64,000 bases of DNA from Halorubrum sp. F4 (GTDB taxonomy: Archaea > Halobacteriota > Halobacteria > Halobacteriales > Haloferacaceae), in NCBI RefSeq assembly GCF_027257195.1, contig NZ_JAPDFS010000001.1, positions 190,808 to 254,807 of the forward strand. Reading direction: 5' to 3'. The first letter of the stretch is position 1. Each line of letters starts with the position of its first letter. Under the pieces are notes generated by a model. That model did no database searches. It saw only the letters and a list, made by a program, of their open reading frames with translations, and was not told where the DNA came from. This document shows positions 50,194 through 59,449 of this stretch, piece by piece. Both the position numbers and the translations under genes were made by a program.

Positions 50194-51240
50194 ATGATAG
50201 AGGTCGCGGGCCTCGAGAAGACGTACGGCGACTTCTCGGCCGTCGTCGACAGCACCTTCACGGTCGAGGAGGGCGAGGTGTTCGGGATCGTGGGTCCGAA
50301 CGGCGCGGGCAAGACGACGACGCTGAAGATCCTCGCCGGGCTGATCGAGCCCACCGCCGGCGAGGCGCGCGTCGCGGGATACGACACCACCGAGCCGGCG
50401 ATGCGGCACCATCTCGGCTTCCTCCCCGAGGAGTCGCCGCTGTACGAGGAGATGACGGCGATCTCCTACCTCCGCTTCTTCGCCGACCTCTACGAAGTGC
50501 CCCGCTCCGTCGCCGACGAACGGATCGAGCGGGCGCTCGACAGGCTGGACCTCGACCACCGGGACCGCCGGCTCGGTGACGTCTCGAAGGGGATGAAACG
50601 GAAGGTCGCCATCGCGCGCTCGCTGGTGAACGACCCCGACGTGTTGGTGTACGACGAGCCCGCGTCCGGGCTCGATCCGGTGACGACGAACTCCGTCCTG
50701 GAGTTCACTCGCGAGTTGCGGGCGGCGGGCAAGACCGTCGTGTTCTCCGCACACAACCTGTATCACGTCGAATCGGTCTGTGACCGTGTCGTCATCATGA
50801 ACGAGGGACGGATCGTCGCCCGCGGCACCGTCGACGAGATCCGCGAGCGACACGGCGAGACGACGTACCACGTGTACACCGACGTGGAACCGGAGGCCGG
50901 CGCGAACGAAGCCGAAACCGACGTCGGTGACGCCGAGGCAGCCGACATCGGAACCGCCGAGGAGGTCGGCGACCGCTACCGCACGGTCGTCCCGTCGATG
51001 GACGCGGTCGATCGGGTGCGGACGGCGGCGTCAGACGCCGACGGAACCGTCGTCGACATCCGCACCCGGGAGCCGAGCCTCGAGGACGTGTTCCTCGACC
51101 TCGTGGGACGACCGATGCCGGGGCGTCGGCGGGGAGGAGGGTCCGATGCCGACGAGGACGGTGACACGCCCGAAGGCCGGGTGCGTGACGGAGATCGCAG
51201 GGAGCGGGCCGAGACGTCGACGAGCGGGGGGGCCGAGTGA
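50194..51240 (+). CDS. ABC transporter ATP-binding protein (ABC-2 exporter type)
   Basis: 348 residues. Walker A GPNGAGKTTT (about 34-43), Q-loop region near LGFLPEESPLYEEM, signature DVSKGMKRKVA (a divergent form of LSGGQ, common in NatA-like ATPases), Walker B VLVYDEPASGLDP, and H-loop FSAHNLYHVE. The C-terminal 100 residues carry a DUF4162-like region and a long acidic/basic tail. It should power the two permeases downstream. Its TGA stop overlaps the GTG start of the next gene. Confidence 0.93.
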   Translation: MIEVAGLEKTYGDFSAVVDSTFTVEEGEVFGIVGPNGAGKTTTLKILAGLIEPTAGEARVAGYDTTEPAMRHHLGFLPEESPLYEEMTAISYLRFFADLYEVPRSVADERIERALDRLDLDHRDRRLGDVSKGMKRKVAIARSLVNDPDVLVYDEPASGLDPVTTNSVLEFTRELRAAGKTVVFSAHNLYHVESVCDRVVIMNEGRIVARGTVDEIRERHGETTYHVYTDVEPEAGANEAETDVGDAEAADIGTAEEVGDRYRTVVPSMDAVDRVRTAASDADGTVVDIRTREPSLEDVFLDLVGRPMPGRRRGGGSDADEDGDTPEGRVRDGDRRERAETSTSGGAE

Positions 51241-53390
51241 TCCGCCGCCTAGGCCGCCACCTCCGACGAGTCTCTCGTCGGTCCCGGCGCGTTCTTCGGG
51301 TCGCCAGGTGGGAGGCGTCGCGGGCGACGGGCGGCGTCGACCGACGTACGCTTCTGACCGCGCTAGCGCTCCTGGTCGTCGCGGGCGGCGTCCTCGGCGT
51401 GGGCGCGGCCACCGGCGCCGTCGGACTCGACGTGGACCGGGACGTCTATCGGGTTGGCGTCGACCCGGGGTCGCCGTACGCGGACGCGGTCGAGGCCAAA
51501 CCCGCCCTGACCGCCGTACCGGCCGAGGAGGCGACGCTCGGATCGACGGCCGACCTGCTCGTTCGGGAGGTCCGGACCGACGGCGGCGACGAACCGGTCG
51601 GGGTGATCGTTCGTACGGTCGACACGCCGAAGGGGGAGGCGGCCGCCGCGTCGTTCGAGGAGGCGGTCGAGGCCCACAACGAGCGGCTGATGGCGGCGGA
51701 GCCGAACGGGACCACGGCGTTCCCGGTGACCGTCACGCTCCGGTACGCGAGCCGCGGATCGACGTTCGAGGACGGGCAAACGCTCGGCGAGATATCGGGA
51801 ACGGACGACGGGAGCGGCGACGGTGAAACCGATGACACCGGCTCCGACGGAGGCGGTGCCGACGGCGGTTCATCAGAGACGGGTACCGTGGACGGAAGCG
51901 TGTCCGGCGACGGCGGTAGTGGCGGAGCCGGCGATGGCGGCGATGGCGACGTCGTCAGCGACGACGGTTCCGCCGGTACTGGCGGCGACGGCGGCGACAG
52001 CGACGGCGGCGGCGACAGTGACGCCGGCGGCAGCGGTGACGGCGTCGACGGCGGCAACGCTGACAGCGATGGCAACGACGGGTGGTGGCCCTTCGGCACC
52101 GATGACGGACCCGGGGGACTCGCCGTCCCCTCGATCGGCGGCGGCGCGTTCGGCGCGGATCTGACTGGGTCTCCCGGGTCGATCACGCCGCCGTTCCCGT
52201 TTGCGTCGCTCGTGTTGGCGTTCGCGTTCCTCGTGCCGATGAACTTCCTCACGCAGGCGTACGGCTCCTCGGTCCTCGACGAGCGGACCAACCGGCGGGG
52301 AGAGCCGCTCCTCGTCACGCCGCTGTCGCCGACGGAGATCGTCGCGGGCAAGACACTCCCGTACGTCGCGGTCGCGGTCGCCGTTACCTCCCTGATCGCG
52401 CTCGTCGTCGGCGGCGGAGCGATCTCCGTGCTCGCGGTGTTGCCCATCGCGGCGACGTTCCTCGGCGCCACCTTCGTCGGCGCGGTGTTCGCGCGGTCGT
52501 TCAAGGAGCTCACCTTCGTCACGGTCGCGGTGAGCGTCCTCCTCACCTCCTACGCGTTCGTCCCGGCGATATTCACGAACGTGACGCCCGTCGCGTTGAT
52601 CTCGCCGCTCACGCTCGTCGTCTTCGACCTCCAGAACGAGTCGGTGTCAGTCGGCGAGTTCCTGTTCGCGACGGGACCGACCGCGGCCACCGCCGCTCTC
52701 TGCTTCGGGCTCGGGCTCGGCGTGTACCGCGAGGAGGACCTGTTCACGCAGAAGCCGGTGACCCGCAAGTTCCTCGACGCGCTCGCGGTCCGGCTCTCGG
52801 CGGTCGGCGAGGGGGTGCGCGAGTCGACGCCGACGGGGATCGCGGCCCGGCTCCCGGGACGGGTTCGGGGGCTCGTCGCGGTCGCGTTCCTCACCGCGTG
52901 TACGATCCCCTTCGTCTTCGTCGCGGAGTTGCTCGCGGTCGCGGTCCTCTTCGCGCTGCCCGTCACCGTCTCGATCCCCGTCCTGCTCGTCGTCATCGCG
53001 TTCGTCGAGGAGGTCGCCAAGAGCGTCCACCTCTACGCCGGGTTCGAGCGCGGCGTGTTTGCCCGGACCGACCGGGTCGCGCTCGCGGTCGGATCCGCCT
53101 CCGGGCTCGGCTTCTTCCTCGCGGAGAAGGCGACCGCCGTCGTCCAGGCGGTCGGGCTCACGGAGCTGTACGTCGGCCGGGCCGCCTTCGGATCCGTCGC
53201 CGGCCTCACTGGGCTCCCGCCGCTCGTTCTCGCCGGGCTCTTCCTCGCACCGCTCGCTCTCCACGGGGTCACCGCGTCGCTGTCGGCGGTCGGCGCACGC
53301 CGGAACCGCACGTTCTACGTGCTGGCGCTCGCGGCGGCGACGTTGCTTCACGCCGCGTACAACTTCGGGGTGGTGAGCGTCCATGGGTAG
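51237..53390 (+). CDS. ABC-2 permease fused to a PrsW-like intramembrane protease domain
   Basis: 717 residues. A first helix near 40-60 and an external segment follow; residues about 189-281 are a Gly/Asp/Ser low-complexity linker. A permease core with five to six helices (about 315-500) includes SSVLDERTNRRGEPLLVTPLSP, a sign of ABC-2 permeases. The last 180 residues have PrsW-like motifs: FVEEVAKSVHLYAG, GFFLAEKAT, ALHGVTASL and LLHAAYNFG. PrsW enzymes cleave membrane anti-sigma factors in bacteria. The GTG start overlaps the ATPase stop, and the end overlaps the next permease start by 8 bases, so all three are one operon. Confidence 0.85.
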   Translation: MIRRLGRHLRRVSRRSRRVLRVARWEASRATGGVDRRTLLTALALLVVAGGVLGVGAATGAVGLDVDRDVYRVGVDPGSPYADAVEAKPALTAVPAEEATLGSTADLLVREVRTDGGDEPVGVIVRTVDTPKGEAAAASFEEAVEAHNERLMAAEPNGTTAFPVTVTLRYASRGSTFEDGQTLGEISGTDDGSGDGETDDTGSDGGGADGGSSETGTVDGSVSGDGGSGGAGDGGDGDVVSDDGSAGTGGDGGDSDGGGDSDAGGSGDGVDGGNADSDGNDGWWPFGTDDGPGGLAVPSIGGGAFGADLTGSPGSITPPFPFASLVLAFAFLVPMNFLTQAYGSSVLDERTNRRGEPLLVTPLSPTEIVAGKTLPYVAVAVAVTSLIALVVGGGAISVLAVLPIAATFLGATFVGAVFARSFKELTFVTVAVSVLLTSYAFVPAIFTNVTPVALISPLTLVVFDLQNESVSVGEFLFATGPTAATAALCFGLGLGVYREEDLFTQKPVTRKFLDALAVRLSAVGEGVRESTPTGIAARLPGRVRGLVAVAFLTACTIPFVFVAELLAVAVLFALPVTVSIPVLLVVIAFVEEVAKSVHLYAGFERGVFARTDRVALAVGSASGLGFFLAEKATAVVQAVGLTELYVGRAAFGSVAGLTGLPPLVLAGLFLAPLALHGVTASLSAVGARRNRTFYVLALAAATLLHAAYNFGVVSVHG

Positions 53391-54429
53391 CCGACTCACC
53401 GTGGCCCGCCGGGAGATCGCGGGGCTCCGCGCGGAGAAGACGATCCTGCTCGCGGTCGGGATCCAGTTGTTTATCGCGGCGTTCTCCTCGTTCCTCGTCG
53501 TCGGGCTCGTCTCGATGTACGATCCCGGCGCGCTCGACGGCGCGGAGATCGAGGTGGCGGCCGCCGGCGACGCGGTCGAGGGGCTCGAACGCGCGGCCGC
53601 GGAGGTACCGGGCGCGTCGGTGACACGCTACGAGGACCCGGCGGCGGCCCGGGCCGCCTTCGACCACAACGCCGCCGACGCGGCGGCGATCGTGACCCGC
53701 GACGACGGGGGCGGGATATCGGTCGCGGTGACCGCGCCCGACGCCACCGTCGAGACAACGGTGATCGTCGTCCAGCTACGGGACCTCCTCCAGGCCTACG
53801 AGCGAACCGAGCGCGTCGAGCGTGCGGACTCGCTGAGTCAGTCCCCGCTTCCCCTGCCCGACTTGACCGGCACCAGCCCGTACTTCACGTTCACCTACAC
53901 GGTGTTGATCCCGGTGTTGGTGTTCCTGCCCGTGTTCATCTCGGGGTCGCTCGTCGTCGACTCGATAACGGAGGAGGTCGACGAGGGGACCCTCGAACTC
54001 CTGCGGGTCGCGCCCGTGACGATCGGCGAGATCGTCGACGGCAAGGCGCTCGCGGCCGTCGCGATCGCGCCCGGACAGGCCCTGCTCTGGCTGCTGCTGC
54101 TCGAACTCAACGGAACTCCAGTCGCCAACGTCCCGACGATCCTCGCGTTGATGACCGCGCTGACGACGCTGGTCGTCGGGGTCGCCGCGGCGATCGCGGC
54201 CGCCGCGCCCGACCGCCGGGCCGCGCAGTTCCTCTACTCGGTCGCCGTGCTCGTGGTGTTCGGCGGCGCGACCGCGGTGGCGGGCGGTCCCACGAACGCA
54301 GTGGCGCGGCTCGCGATCGACAGCGCCGACCCGGCGACGACGCTCGCGGTCGCCGTCTACGCCGTTTTCGCCGCCGTGGCGTACCTCGGCGTCCGTCGAT
54401 TCATAACCGTCAACGGTCTCGGGACGTGA
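53383..54429 (+). CDS. ABC-2 permease
   Basis: 348 residues. An N-terminal helix (TILLAVGIQLFIAAFSSFLVVGL), a 130-residue external domain, then about five helices from 168 on. DSITEEVDEGTLELLRVAPVT matches the first cytosolic loop of NatB-type ABC-2 permeases and parallels the same loop in the preceding fusion protein, so the two likely form a heterodimer. The ATG overlaps the upstream gene by 8 bases. Cargo is unknown. Confidence 0.88.
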   Translation: MGSRLTVARREIAGLRAEKTILLAVGIQLFIAAFSSFLVVGLVSMYDPGALDGAEIEVAAAGDAVEGLERAAAEVPGASVTRYEDPAAARAAFDHNAADAAAIVTRDDGGGISVAVTAPDATVETTVIVVQLRDLLQAYERTERVERADSLSQSPLPLPDLTGTSPYFTFTYTVLIPVLVFLPVFISGSLVVDSITEEVDEGTLELLRVAPVTIGEIVDGKALAAVAIAPGQALLWLLLLELNGTPVANVPTILALMTALTTLVVGVAAAIAAAAPDRRAAQFLYSVAVLVVFGGATAVAGGPTNAVARLAIDSADPATTLAVAVYAVFAAVAYLGVRRFITVNGLGT

Positions 54430-54469
54430 GACCGACGGTCTCGGGACGTGACGGTCCGCCCCGCCCGTA

Positions 54470-55282
54470 TCAGCCGCCGAACGCACCAAGGCTCGACTGA
54501 AGGTCGCGGTCGGGAACCTCCTCGATCAGTTCGTAGCCGACCAGATCGCGGGCGTCGACGGCGTACGTCGACCCGTTTCGATCGAGCACCAGTACCCGCC
54601 CCTTCCAGCCCCGCACCGTCCCGGCCGCCATCGTCTCCGCGACCGGTCGATCCTCGAGGTCGAGTCCGTATTCGAAGTCGAACCGCTCGATCGGGTCGAA
54701 CCGGTCGAGCAGTTCCTCCCACGCCCCGGCGTCGACGTCCCGCCCGAACCCGTCGAGCTTCGTCGGCACCCGGACCCGGTCGACGAGGTCCGCCCCGCTC
54801 GCGAGTTCGGCCTCGACCTCGCGGGCGACCCGGCCGTCGGGAAACGTCCGGACGTGGGCCGCGCGGTCGGCCCCTTGCTCGCGGAGCCGCGTCCCGAGAC
54901 GCCACAACCGGGTGACGCCCACCTTGAACGTGTCGGGGGCGAACGCCGCGAGGTACATCGCGTGCTCCTCGTGGCAGTCCATCTCGTCTTTCAGACACGT
55001 TCCGGTACACCGGGCGCACACCCAGACGTCCGAGTGGGCCTCGCAGTACGGCGCGGCGGGGGCGTCGCAGGCGACGTGGCTCCCCTCGTGGACCGTCCCG
55101 GCACACCGCCGGTCGCCGAGCCCGAAGGAGAGCTCGCTGCCGGGATCGGCGGCGACGTACTCGACCTCGCCGCCGTCGGCGACGTAGAGTCCGCCGGCGA
55201 CCGCGGCGGTCCGGCTCTCGGCCGCGTCGCTCTCGGCTCCGTCCCCGTCGACTCCGCCCGCCTCGTATCCGACGACCTGCAC
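54470..55282 (-). CDS. DUF2797 family protein
   Basis: 270 residues with a GTG start at 55282. A Cys/His-rich zone (about 70-125) includes CAGTVHEGSH, CDAPAAPYCEAH and CARCTGTCL, likely zinc-binding. It is followed by YLAAFAPDTFKVGVTR and RLREQGAD, which resemble the GIY-YIG nuclease strand-helix pattern. Function is unknown; a nucleic-acid role is possible. It converges on the ABC operon. Confidence 0.8.
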   Translation of the reverse strand: MQVVGYEAGGVDGDGAESDAAESRTAAVAGGLYVADGGEVEYVAADPGSELSFGLGDRRCAGTVHEGSHVACDAPAAPYCEAHSDVWVCARCTGTCLKDEMDCHEEHAMYLAAFAPDTFKVGVTRLWRLGTRLREQGADRAAHVRTFPDGRVAREVEAELASGADLVDRVRVPTKLDGFGRDVDAGAWEELLDRFDPIERFDFEYGLDLEDRPVAETMAAGTVRGWKGRVLVLDRNGSTYAVDARDLVGYELIEEVPDRDLQSSLGAFGG

Positions 55283-55430
55283 GGTCGGAGTAGGCGGGTC
55301 GTCGACTAATAACGTTCGCACCCGCAGGAGCGAGACCCTCTCCGGATTCGATGCCTTCGACCGTCCGCCAACAAACATCCAAGTAGCAAATTTCCAAATA
55401 ACTATGGTACAACGGTACCAATACCGGTCC

Positions 55431-55790
55431 ATGTCGAGCGGCACCATCGATATCGACGAGTTCGAGAACGCCGACGACGACGAGTTCGAGGAACGGAACG
55501 ACACCGAGCGGATCGTGTCGTTCCTCGACGAGAACGACGACCACGCGTGGAAGGCGGCGACGATCGCCGATCGACTCGGATTGGATACGGACGCCGTCAG
55601 CGCGATCCTCTCGCGGCTGAAGGAGCGAGACCTCGTGCGACACAAGCGTCCGTATTGGGCGATCACGGACGACGAGGAGCGTCTTCGAGCCGCCTACCGG
55701 CTTCACCGACATCACGAGGCCGCGGACGACCGGTACGGCGAGGAACGCCTCGAGGAGTTGCGAACCGATGACATGGACGAGATGCGGTGA
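55431..55790 (+). CDS. MarR-like winged-helix protein, possible orphan antitoxin
   Basis: 119 residues from the ATG at 55431 (an in-frame ATG at 55404 would add 9). The start SSGTIDIDEFENADDDEFEE leads to a winged helix (AWKAATIADRLGLDTDAVSAILSRL and VRHKRPYWAITDDEERL) and a basic-acidic C-terminal helix. From memory, relatives are often coupled to a PemK/MazF-type toxin gene, but the next gene here (menD) is convergent and no toxin frame is seen. An AT-rich stretch lies upstream. Confidence 0.72.
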   Translation: MSSGTIDIDEFENADDDEFEERNDTERIVSFLDENDDHAWKAATIADRLGLDTDAVSAILSRLKERDLVRHKRPYWAITDDEERLRAAYRLHRHHEAADDRYGEERLEELRTDDMDEMR

Positions 55791-55831
55791 CTCCGGAACG
55801 GGACGAACCGTCTCGTTTCACCGCCTGTCGT

Positions 55832-57658
55832 TCACTCACCATGAACCGCGCGCTCGACCGCCGCCGCCAGCCGCTCGCGGGTCCGGTGGCTCGACTCGGC
55901 GTCGGTCCGGACCTCGATCAGGTGCGAGCCGTCCGCGTCGCGGGCGCGTCCGTAGGCCTCCGCGAGCGCGTCCGTCGGATCCGTCGTCTCCGACGACGGC
56001 CGCGCGTCGATCCGGGCGTACGCGAGCCCGTGGAGGTCGGCTACCGGCTCGAAGGCGAGCCCGTGCGGCGTCTTGAACTCGCTCGTGAAGGGCGGGTCGA
56101 ACGACTCGATCGGGAGCGCGTGGAAGATCCCGCCGCCGTCGTTGTTGACGAGCACGACCGTGACGTCGACGTCACACCGGTCGATCGCGAGCAGGCCGTT
56201 GGTGTCGTGATACAGCGCGAGGTCCCCGACGACGAGCGTGAGGTCGTCGGTCGTGGCCGAGCCCGCGCCGAGGGCGCTGGAGACGATCCCGTCGATACCG
56301 GAGACGCCGCGGTTGCCGAGGACGGTGAGGTTCGTCGTCGAGGGCGGGGCGAACCGGTCGAGGTCGCGGACGGGCATCGAGTTGGAGACGAAGAGCGTCG
56401 ACGGGTCCGGGACGTCCTCGGCGACGACGCGGAGCACGTCACCCTCGTGGAACCCGGCGGACCCCTCACCGGTCCCCTCGATCTTCCGATCGCCACGGTG
56501 GTGTTCGCGGGCGACCCGGTCGGCCGTCTCCCACTGCTCGCGCCATCCGGGATCGCCCCCGCCCCCGGAGACGAGTCGGGAGAGCCGGGCACAGAGCCGG
56601 TTCGGCTCGGCGACGACGAGGTCGGTCGCGGCGAACTCCGCCTCGCGCCACCGTCCGGCGGGGTCGACCGCGTACTGGTCCGCGCCGGTGCCGGCGAGGT
56701 ACTTCCGGAGTCGCTTCGAGGTGGGCGACGCGCCGAGACGAAGGACGACCTCGGGGTCGGTCCAGCCGTCGGCGGCCGATCCGTCGCCCGCGACCGCCGC
56801 CGAGAGGTACGCGTCGTACGCGCCGATCACGGGTGCGACTCGCGTGTGGCCGCCGAACCGAAGCCCCGAGAGCGGGTCCGCGAGCACGGGGTAGCCGGTT
56901 GCGTGTGAGAGCGCCGTCACCGCCTCGGGATCGAGTCCCGGCGGATCGGCGGGGCCGGCCACGATCAGTCCTCGATCCACGGAGAGCGCCTCCGTGAGTT
57001 CGCGAAGCGCCGTCTCCTCGGGCTCCGGCGATCCGGGCGTCACGTCGACGTAGGGGCCGTCCCGACCGTTCGTCGCGCTCGGATCGAGGTCGTCGGGCAC
57101 GTCCCCCTCGACCGGCGTCGGTTCGAGCGGCTTCGCGAACGGGACGTTGAGGTGGACGGGGCCGGCGTCCACGCCCTCCGCGGTCGCCACCGCACGGTCG
57201 ACCGTCGTCCGGAGCGATCGGAGCGCGCGGTCGGCCGCCGCGGGCTCCGGCAGGTCCTTGTAGAGACGGACCGCGTCGCCGTACAGCTTCTCCTGGTCGG
57301 CGGTCTGGTTGGCCCCGGAGTCGCGGAGTTCGGGCGGGCGGTCCGCGGTGAGCGCGAGCAGCGGCACCCGGGCGTTGTCCGCCTCCATCACCGCGGGGTG
57401 GTAGTTGGCGGCGGCGGTGCCGGAGGTACAGATCAGCGGCGTCACGCGGCCGGTCCGCCGAGCGCGTCCGAGCGCGAAGTAGGCGGCCGATCGCTCGTCG
57501 AGCTGGGAGAACAGATGGAGGTCCTCGTGTCGCGCGGCGGCGACCGTCAGCGGCGTCGAGCGACTGCCGGGCGAGACGACGACGGCGTCCACGCCCGCGG
57601 CGACGAGCTCGTCCACGATCGCCCGCGCCCACAGCGTGTTCCGGTTCGGTGCGGTCAT
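55832..57658 (-). CDS. menD: 2-succinyl-5-enolpyruvyl-6-hydroxy-3-cyclohexene-1-carboxylate synthase
   Basis: 608 residues, ThDP-dependent. VVVSPGSRSTPL with the isochorismate/ThDP site and the Glu region HLFSQLDERSAAYFALG are present. The ThDP-metal motif begins LVVGDLALYHDTNGL and continues to VVLVNNDGGGIFHALP. It makes SEPHCHC in menaquinone synthesis, the main respiratory quinone of haloarchaea. The ATG at 57658 opens the conserved start. Other men genes are not in the window. Confidence 0.94.
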   Translation of the reverse strand: MTAPNRNTLWARAIVDELVAAGVDAVVVSPGSRSTPLTVAAARHEDLHLFSQLDERSAAYFALGRARRTGRVTPLICTSGTAAANYHPAVMEADNARVPLLALTADRPPELRDSGANQTADQEKLYGDAVRLYKDLPEPAAADRALRSLRTTVDRAVATAEGVDAGPVHLNVPFAKPLEPTPVEGDVPDDLDPSATNGRDGPYVDVTPGSPEPEETALRELTEALSVDRGLIVAGPADPPGLDPEAVTALSHATGYPVLADPLSGLRFGGHTRVAPVIGAYDAYLSAAVAGDGSAADGWTDPEVVLRLGASPTSKRLRKYLAGTGADQYAVDPAGRWREAEFAATDLVVAEPNRLCARLSRLVSGGGGDPGWREQWETADRVAREHHRGDRKIEGTGEGSAGFHEGDVLRVVAEDVPDPSTLFVSNSMPVRDLDRFAPPSTTNLTVLGNRGVSGIDGIVSSALGAGSATTDDLTLVVGDLALYHDTNGLLAIDRCDVDVTVVLVNNDGGGIFHALPIESFDPPFTSEFKTPHGLAFEPVADLHGLAYARIDARPSSETTDPTDALAEAYGRARDADGSHLIEVRTDAESSHRTRERLAAAVERAVHGE

Positions 57659-57786
57659 CGTCGGGAGTATGCCGTGACGGGGTAAGTAACCCGGCAAGTC
57701 ACGACGGGCCCGGCCGGATGGGATTCTGTAGTCGTGCGCGCGGTAGGCCGCGGCATTCGAACTCCCCTCGATCGCGTTCTACAACG

Positions 57787-57793
57787 CTTATAC
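57787..57793 (+). promoter_or_regulatory. TATA box of grpE
   Basis: CTTATAC lies 24-30 bases upstream of the grpE ATG, fitting a leaderless transcript. Confidence 0.6.
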
Positions 57794-57816
57794 ACGCCCA
57801 CGGCCTTCGATCGAAC

Positions 57817-58479
57817 ATGAGCGACGAAGACGCCGTCGAGGTCGGATCGCCGAGAGAACCCGAGGCGACTGCGGAGGACGCCGAAGTCGGCGACGATGCG
57901 GCCGACGCGGACGCTGCGGCCGCCCGGAACGGCGACGAGAGCGACGCAGGTGACGCCGATTCGGACCAGTCCACGCTCGCCGACCGCGTCGCCGAACACG
58001 ACGAGACGCTTGCCGAGGAGGTGGCCGATCTCGAGTCGGAACTCGACGAGCGCCGCGAGGAGGTCGACGAGTTGACGAGCAAGCTCGCGCGCGTCCGCGC
58101 CGACTTCAGCAACTACAAGCAACGGGCCAAACGCAAGCAGGAGGAGATCCGCGAACGGGCGTCCGAATCGCTCGTCGAACGGATCGCGCCGGTCCGAAAC
58201 GACCTCAAGCGGGCGCTCGAACAGGAGGAGGGAAGCGACATTCGCCCCGGCGTGGAGTCGACGCTCGAGAAGTTCGACGAGGTACTCGCCGACGAGGGCG
58301 TCGAGCCGATCGAGCCGGAGCCGGGCGAGGAGGTTGACCCCGCGCGTCACCAGGTCATGCTCCGGGTCGACAGCGACCAGCCCGACGGCACTGTCCACGA
58401 GGTGTACGAGCCCGGCTACGAGATGGGTGACCGCGTCATCAGCGAGGCACAGGTGACCGTCAGCAACGGGGGCGAGTGA
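57817..58479 (+). CDS. grpE: Nucleotide exchange factor GrpE
   Basis: 220 residues. A disordered acidic start (1-65) precedes the long coiled coil (about 70-115) with ARVRADFSNYKQRAKRKQEE, and the beta domain with HQVMLRVDSDQPDGTVHEVYEPGYEMGDRVI. GrpE releases ADP from DnaK. dnaK usually follows grpE in haloarchaea as far as I recall, but here the convergent surE comes next. Confidence 0.93.
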   Translation: MSDEDAVEVGSPREPEATAEDAEVGDDAADADAAAARNGDESDAGDADSDQSTLADRVAEHDETLAEEVADLESELDERREEVDELTSKLARVRADFSNYKQRAKRKQEEIRERASESLVERIAPVRNDLKRALEQEEGSDIRPGVESTLEKFDEVLADEGVEPIEPEPGEEVDPARHQVMLRVDSDQPDGTVHEVYEPGYEMGDRVISEAQVTVSNGGE

Positions 58480-58528
58480 CGCTCGGCAACGGCGGCGAGC
58501 GACGCTCGAGCGGAGTTTTCCTCCCGGG

Positions 58529-59314
58529 TCACTGGTCCCCGTACCGCTCCGCGAGCCCGTCGAGCGCGCCGTTCGACGCGACGCCGTGCGGGACCGTGAG
58601 CGGGGAGACCGACACTTCGCCGTCGACCACGGCTCGCCGGTCGGTGCCGACGGAGTCGGGCACGTCCGCCTCGGTCATTCGACCCCAGATCGGGTCGTCG
58701 AAGGTGACTCCGCCGTTTCCGTCGTGTTCGGCGGTCATTCCGTACCAGTCCGACGGACGCGTCACCCGCATCGGGGCGGAATCGCCGTCGGCTATCGGCG
58801 CGTTCACGTTCAGATAGTCGACCTCCTCGAAGACCCCCGCCTCGAACGCGTTGTCGACGAGGTACCGCGTCGCGCGGGCGGCGTGCTCGAACTGGGCGGG
58901 CTCCAGATCGGTCTTCCACCAGTCGTCGCCGCCGGGAACGTACATGGAGACCGCCACCGCGGGAACGCCGAAGAACGCGGCCTCGACGGCCGCCGAGACC
59001 GTCCCGGAGCGTCCGAGGACGTACGATCCGAGGTTCGCCCCCTCGTTACAGCCGGCGAGGACCAGATCGACGTCGGGGACGAGTTCGTCCAACCCCGCGA
59101 CGACGCAGTCGACCGGAGTGCCGTCGACCGCGTAGCCGAGCTCGTGGTCCGAGACACGCACGTCGTCCGACAGCGCCCGACCGACGGACGAGCGGTCGCC
59201 GGTCGGGGCCACCGTCACGACGTCGTAGTCGTCGTCGAGCGCGTCGTGGACGGCTCGCAGGCCGACGGCGTCGATGCCGTCGTCGTTCGTCAACAGGATC
59301 CGGTCTGCGCTCAC
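58529..59314 (-). CDS. surE: 5'/3'-nucleotidase SurE
   Basis: 261 residues with a GTG start at 59314. LLTNDDGIDAVGL gives the metal-binding Asp pair, DRSSVGRALS the Ser loop, and AGCNEGANLGSYVLGRSGTV the Asn-rich loop (SGxNxGxN in most members, here AGCNEGAN). SurE removes phosphate from nucleoside monophosphates and short polyphosphates, and is linked to stationary-phase survival. It converges on grpE and is divergent from the coiled-coil gene. Confidence 0.92.
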   Translation of the reverse strand: MSADRILLTNDDGIDAVGLRAVHDALDDDYDVVTVAPTGDRSSVGRALSDDVRVSDHELGYAVDGTPVDCVVAGLDELVPDVDLVLAGCNEGANLGSYVLGRSGTVSAAVEAAFFGVPAVAVSMYVPGGDDWWKTDLEPAQFEHAARATRYLVDNAFEAGVFEEVDYLNVNAPIADGDSAPMRVTRPSDWYGMTAEHDGNGGVTFDDPIWGRMTEADVPDSVGTDRRAVVDGEVSVSPLTVPHGVASNGALDGLAERYGDQ

Positions 59315-59449
59315 ATCGATCCCTCGCCGGGTTCGGACAAAAGTCCACCGTCGCGCGGAGTGCCGGCGATGTCGACCGCGCCGACCCCGACAGCACACGA
59401 ACCGGGACCAAACGGAAAAACACAGGTGTCGTGGGCGCGAGGGGCCGGT

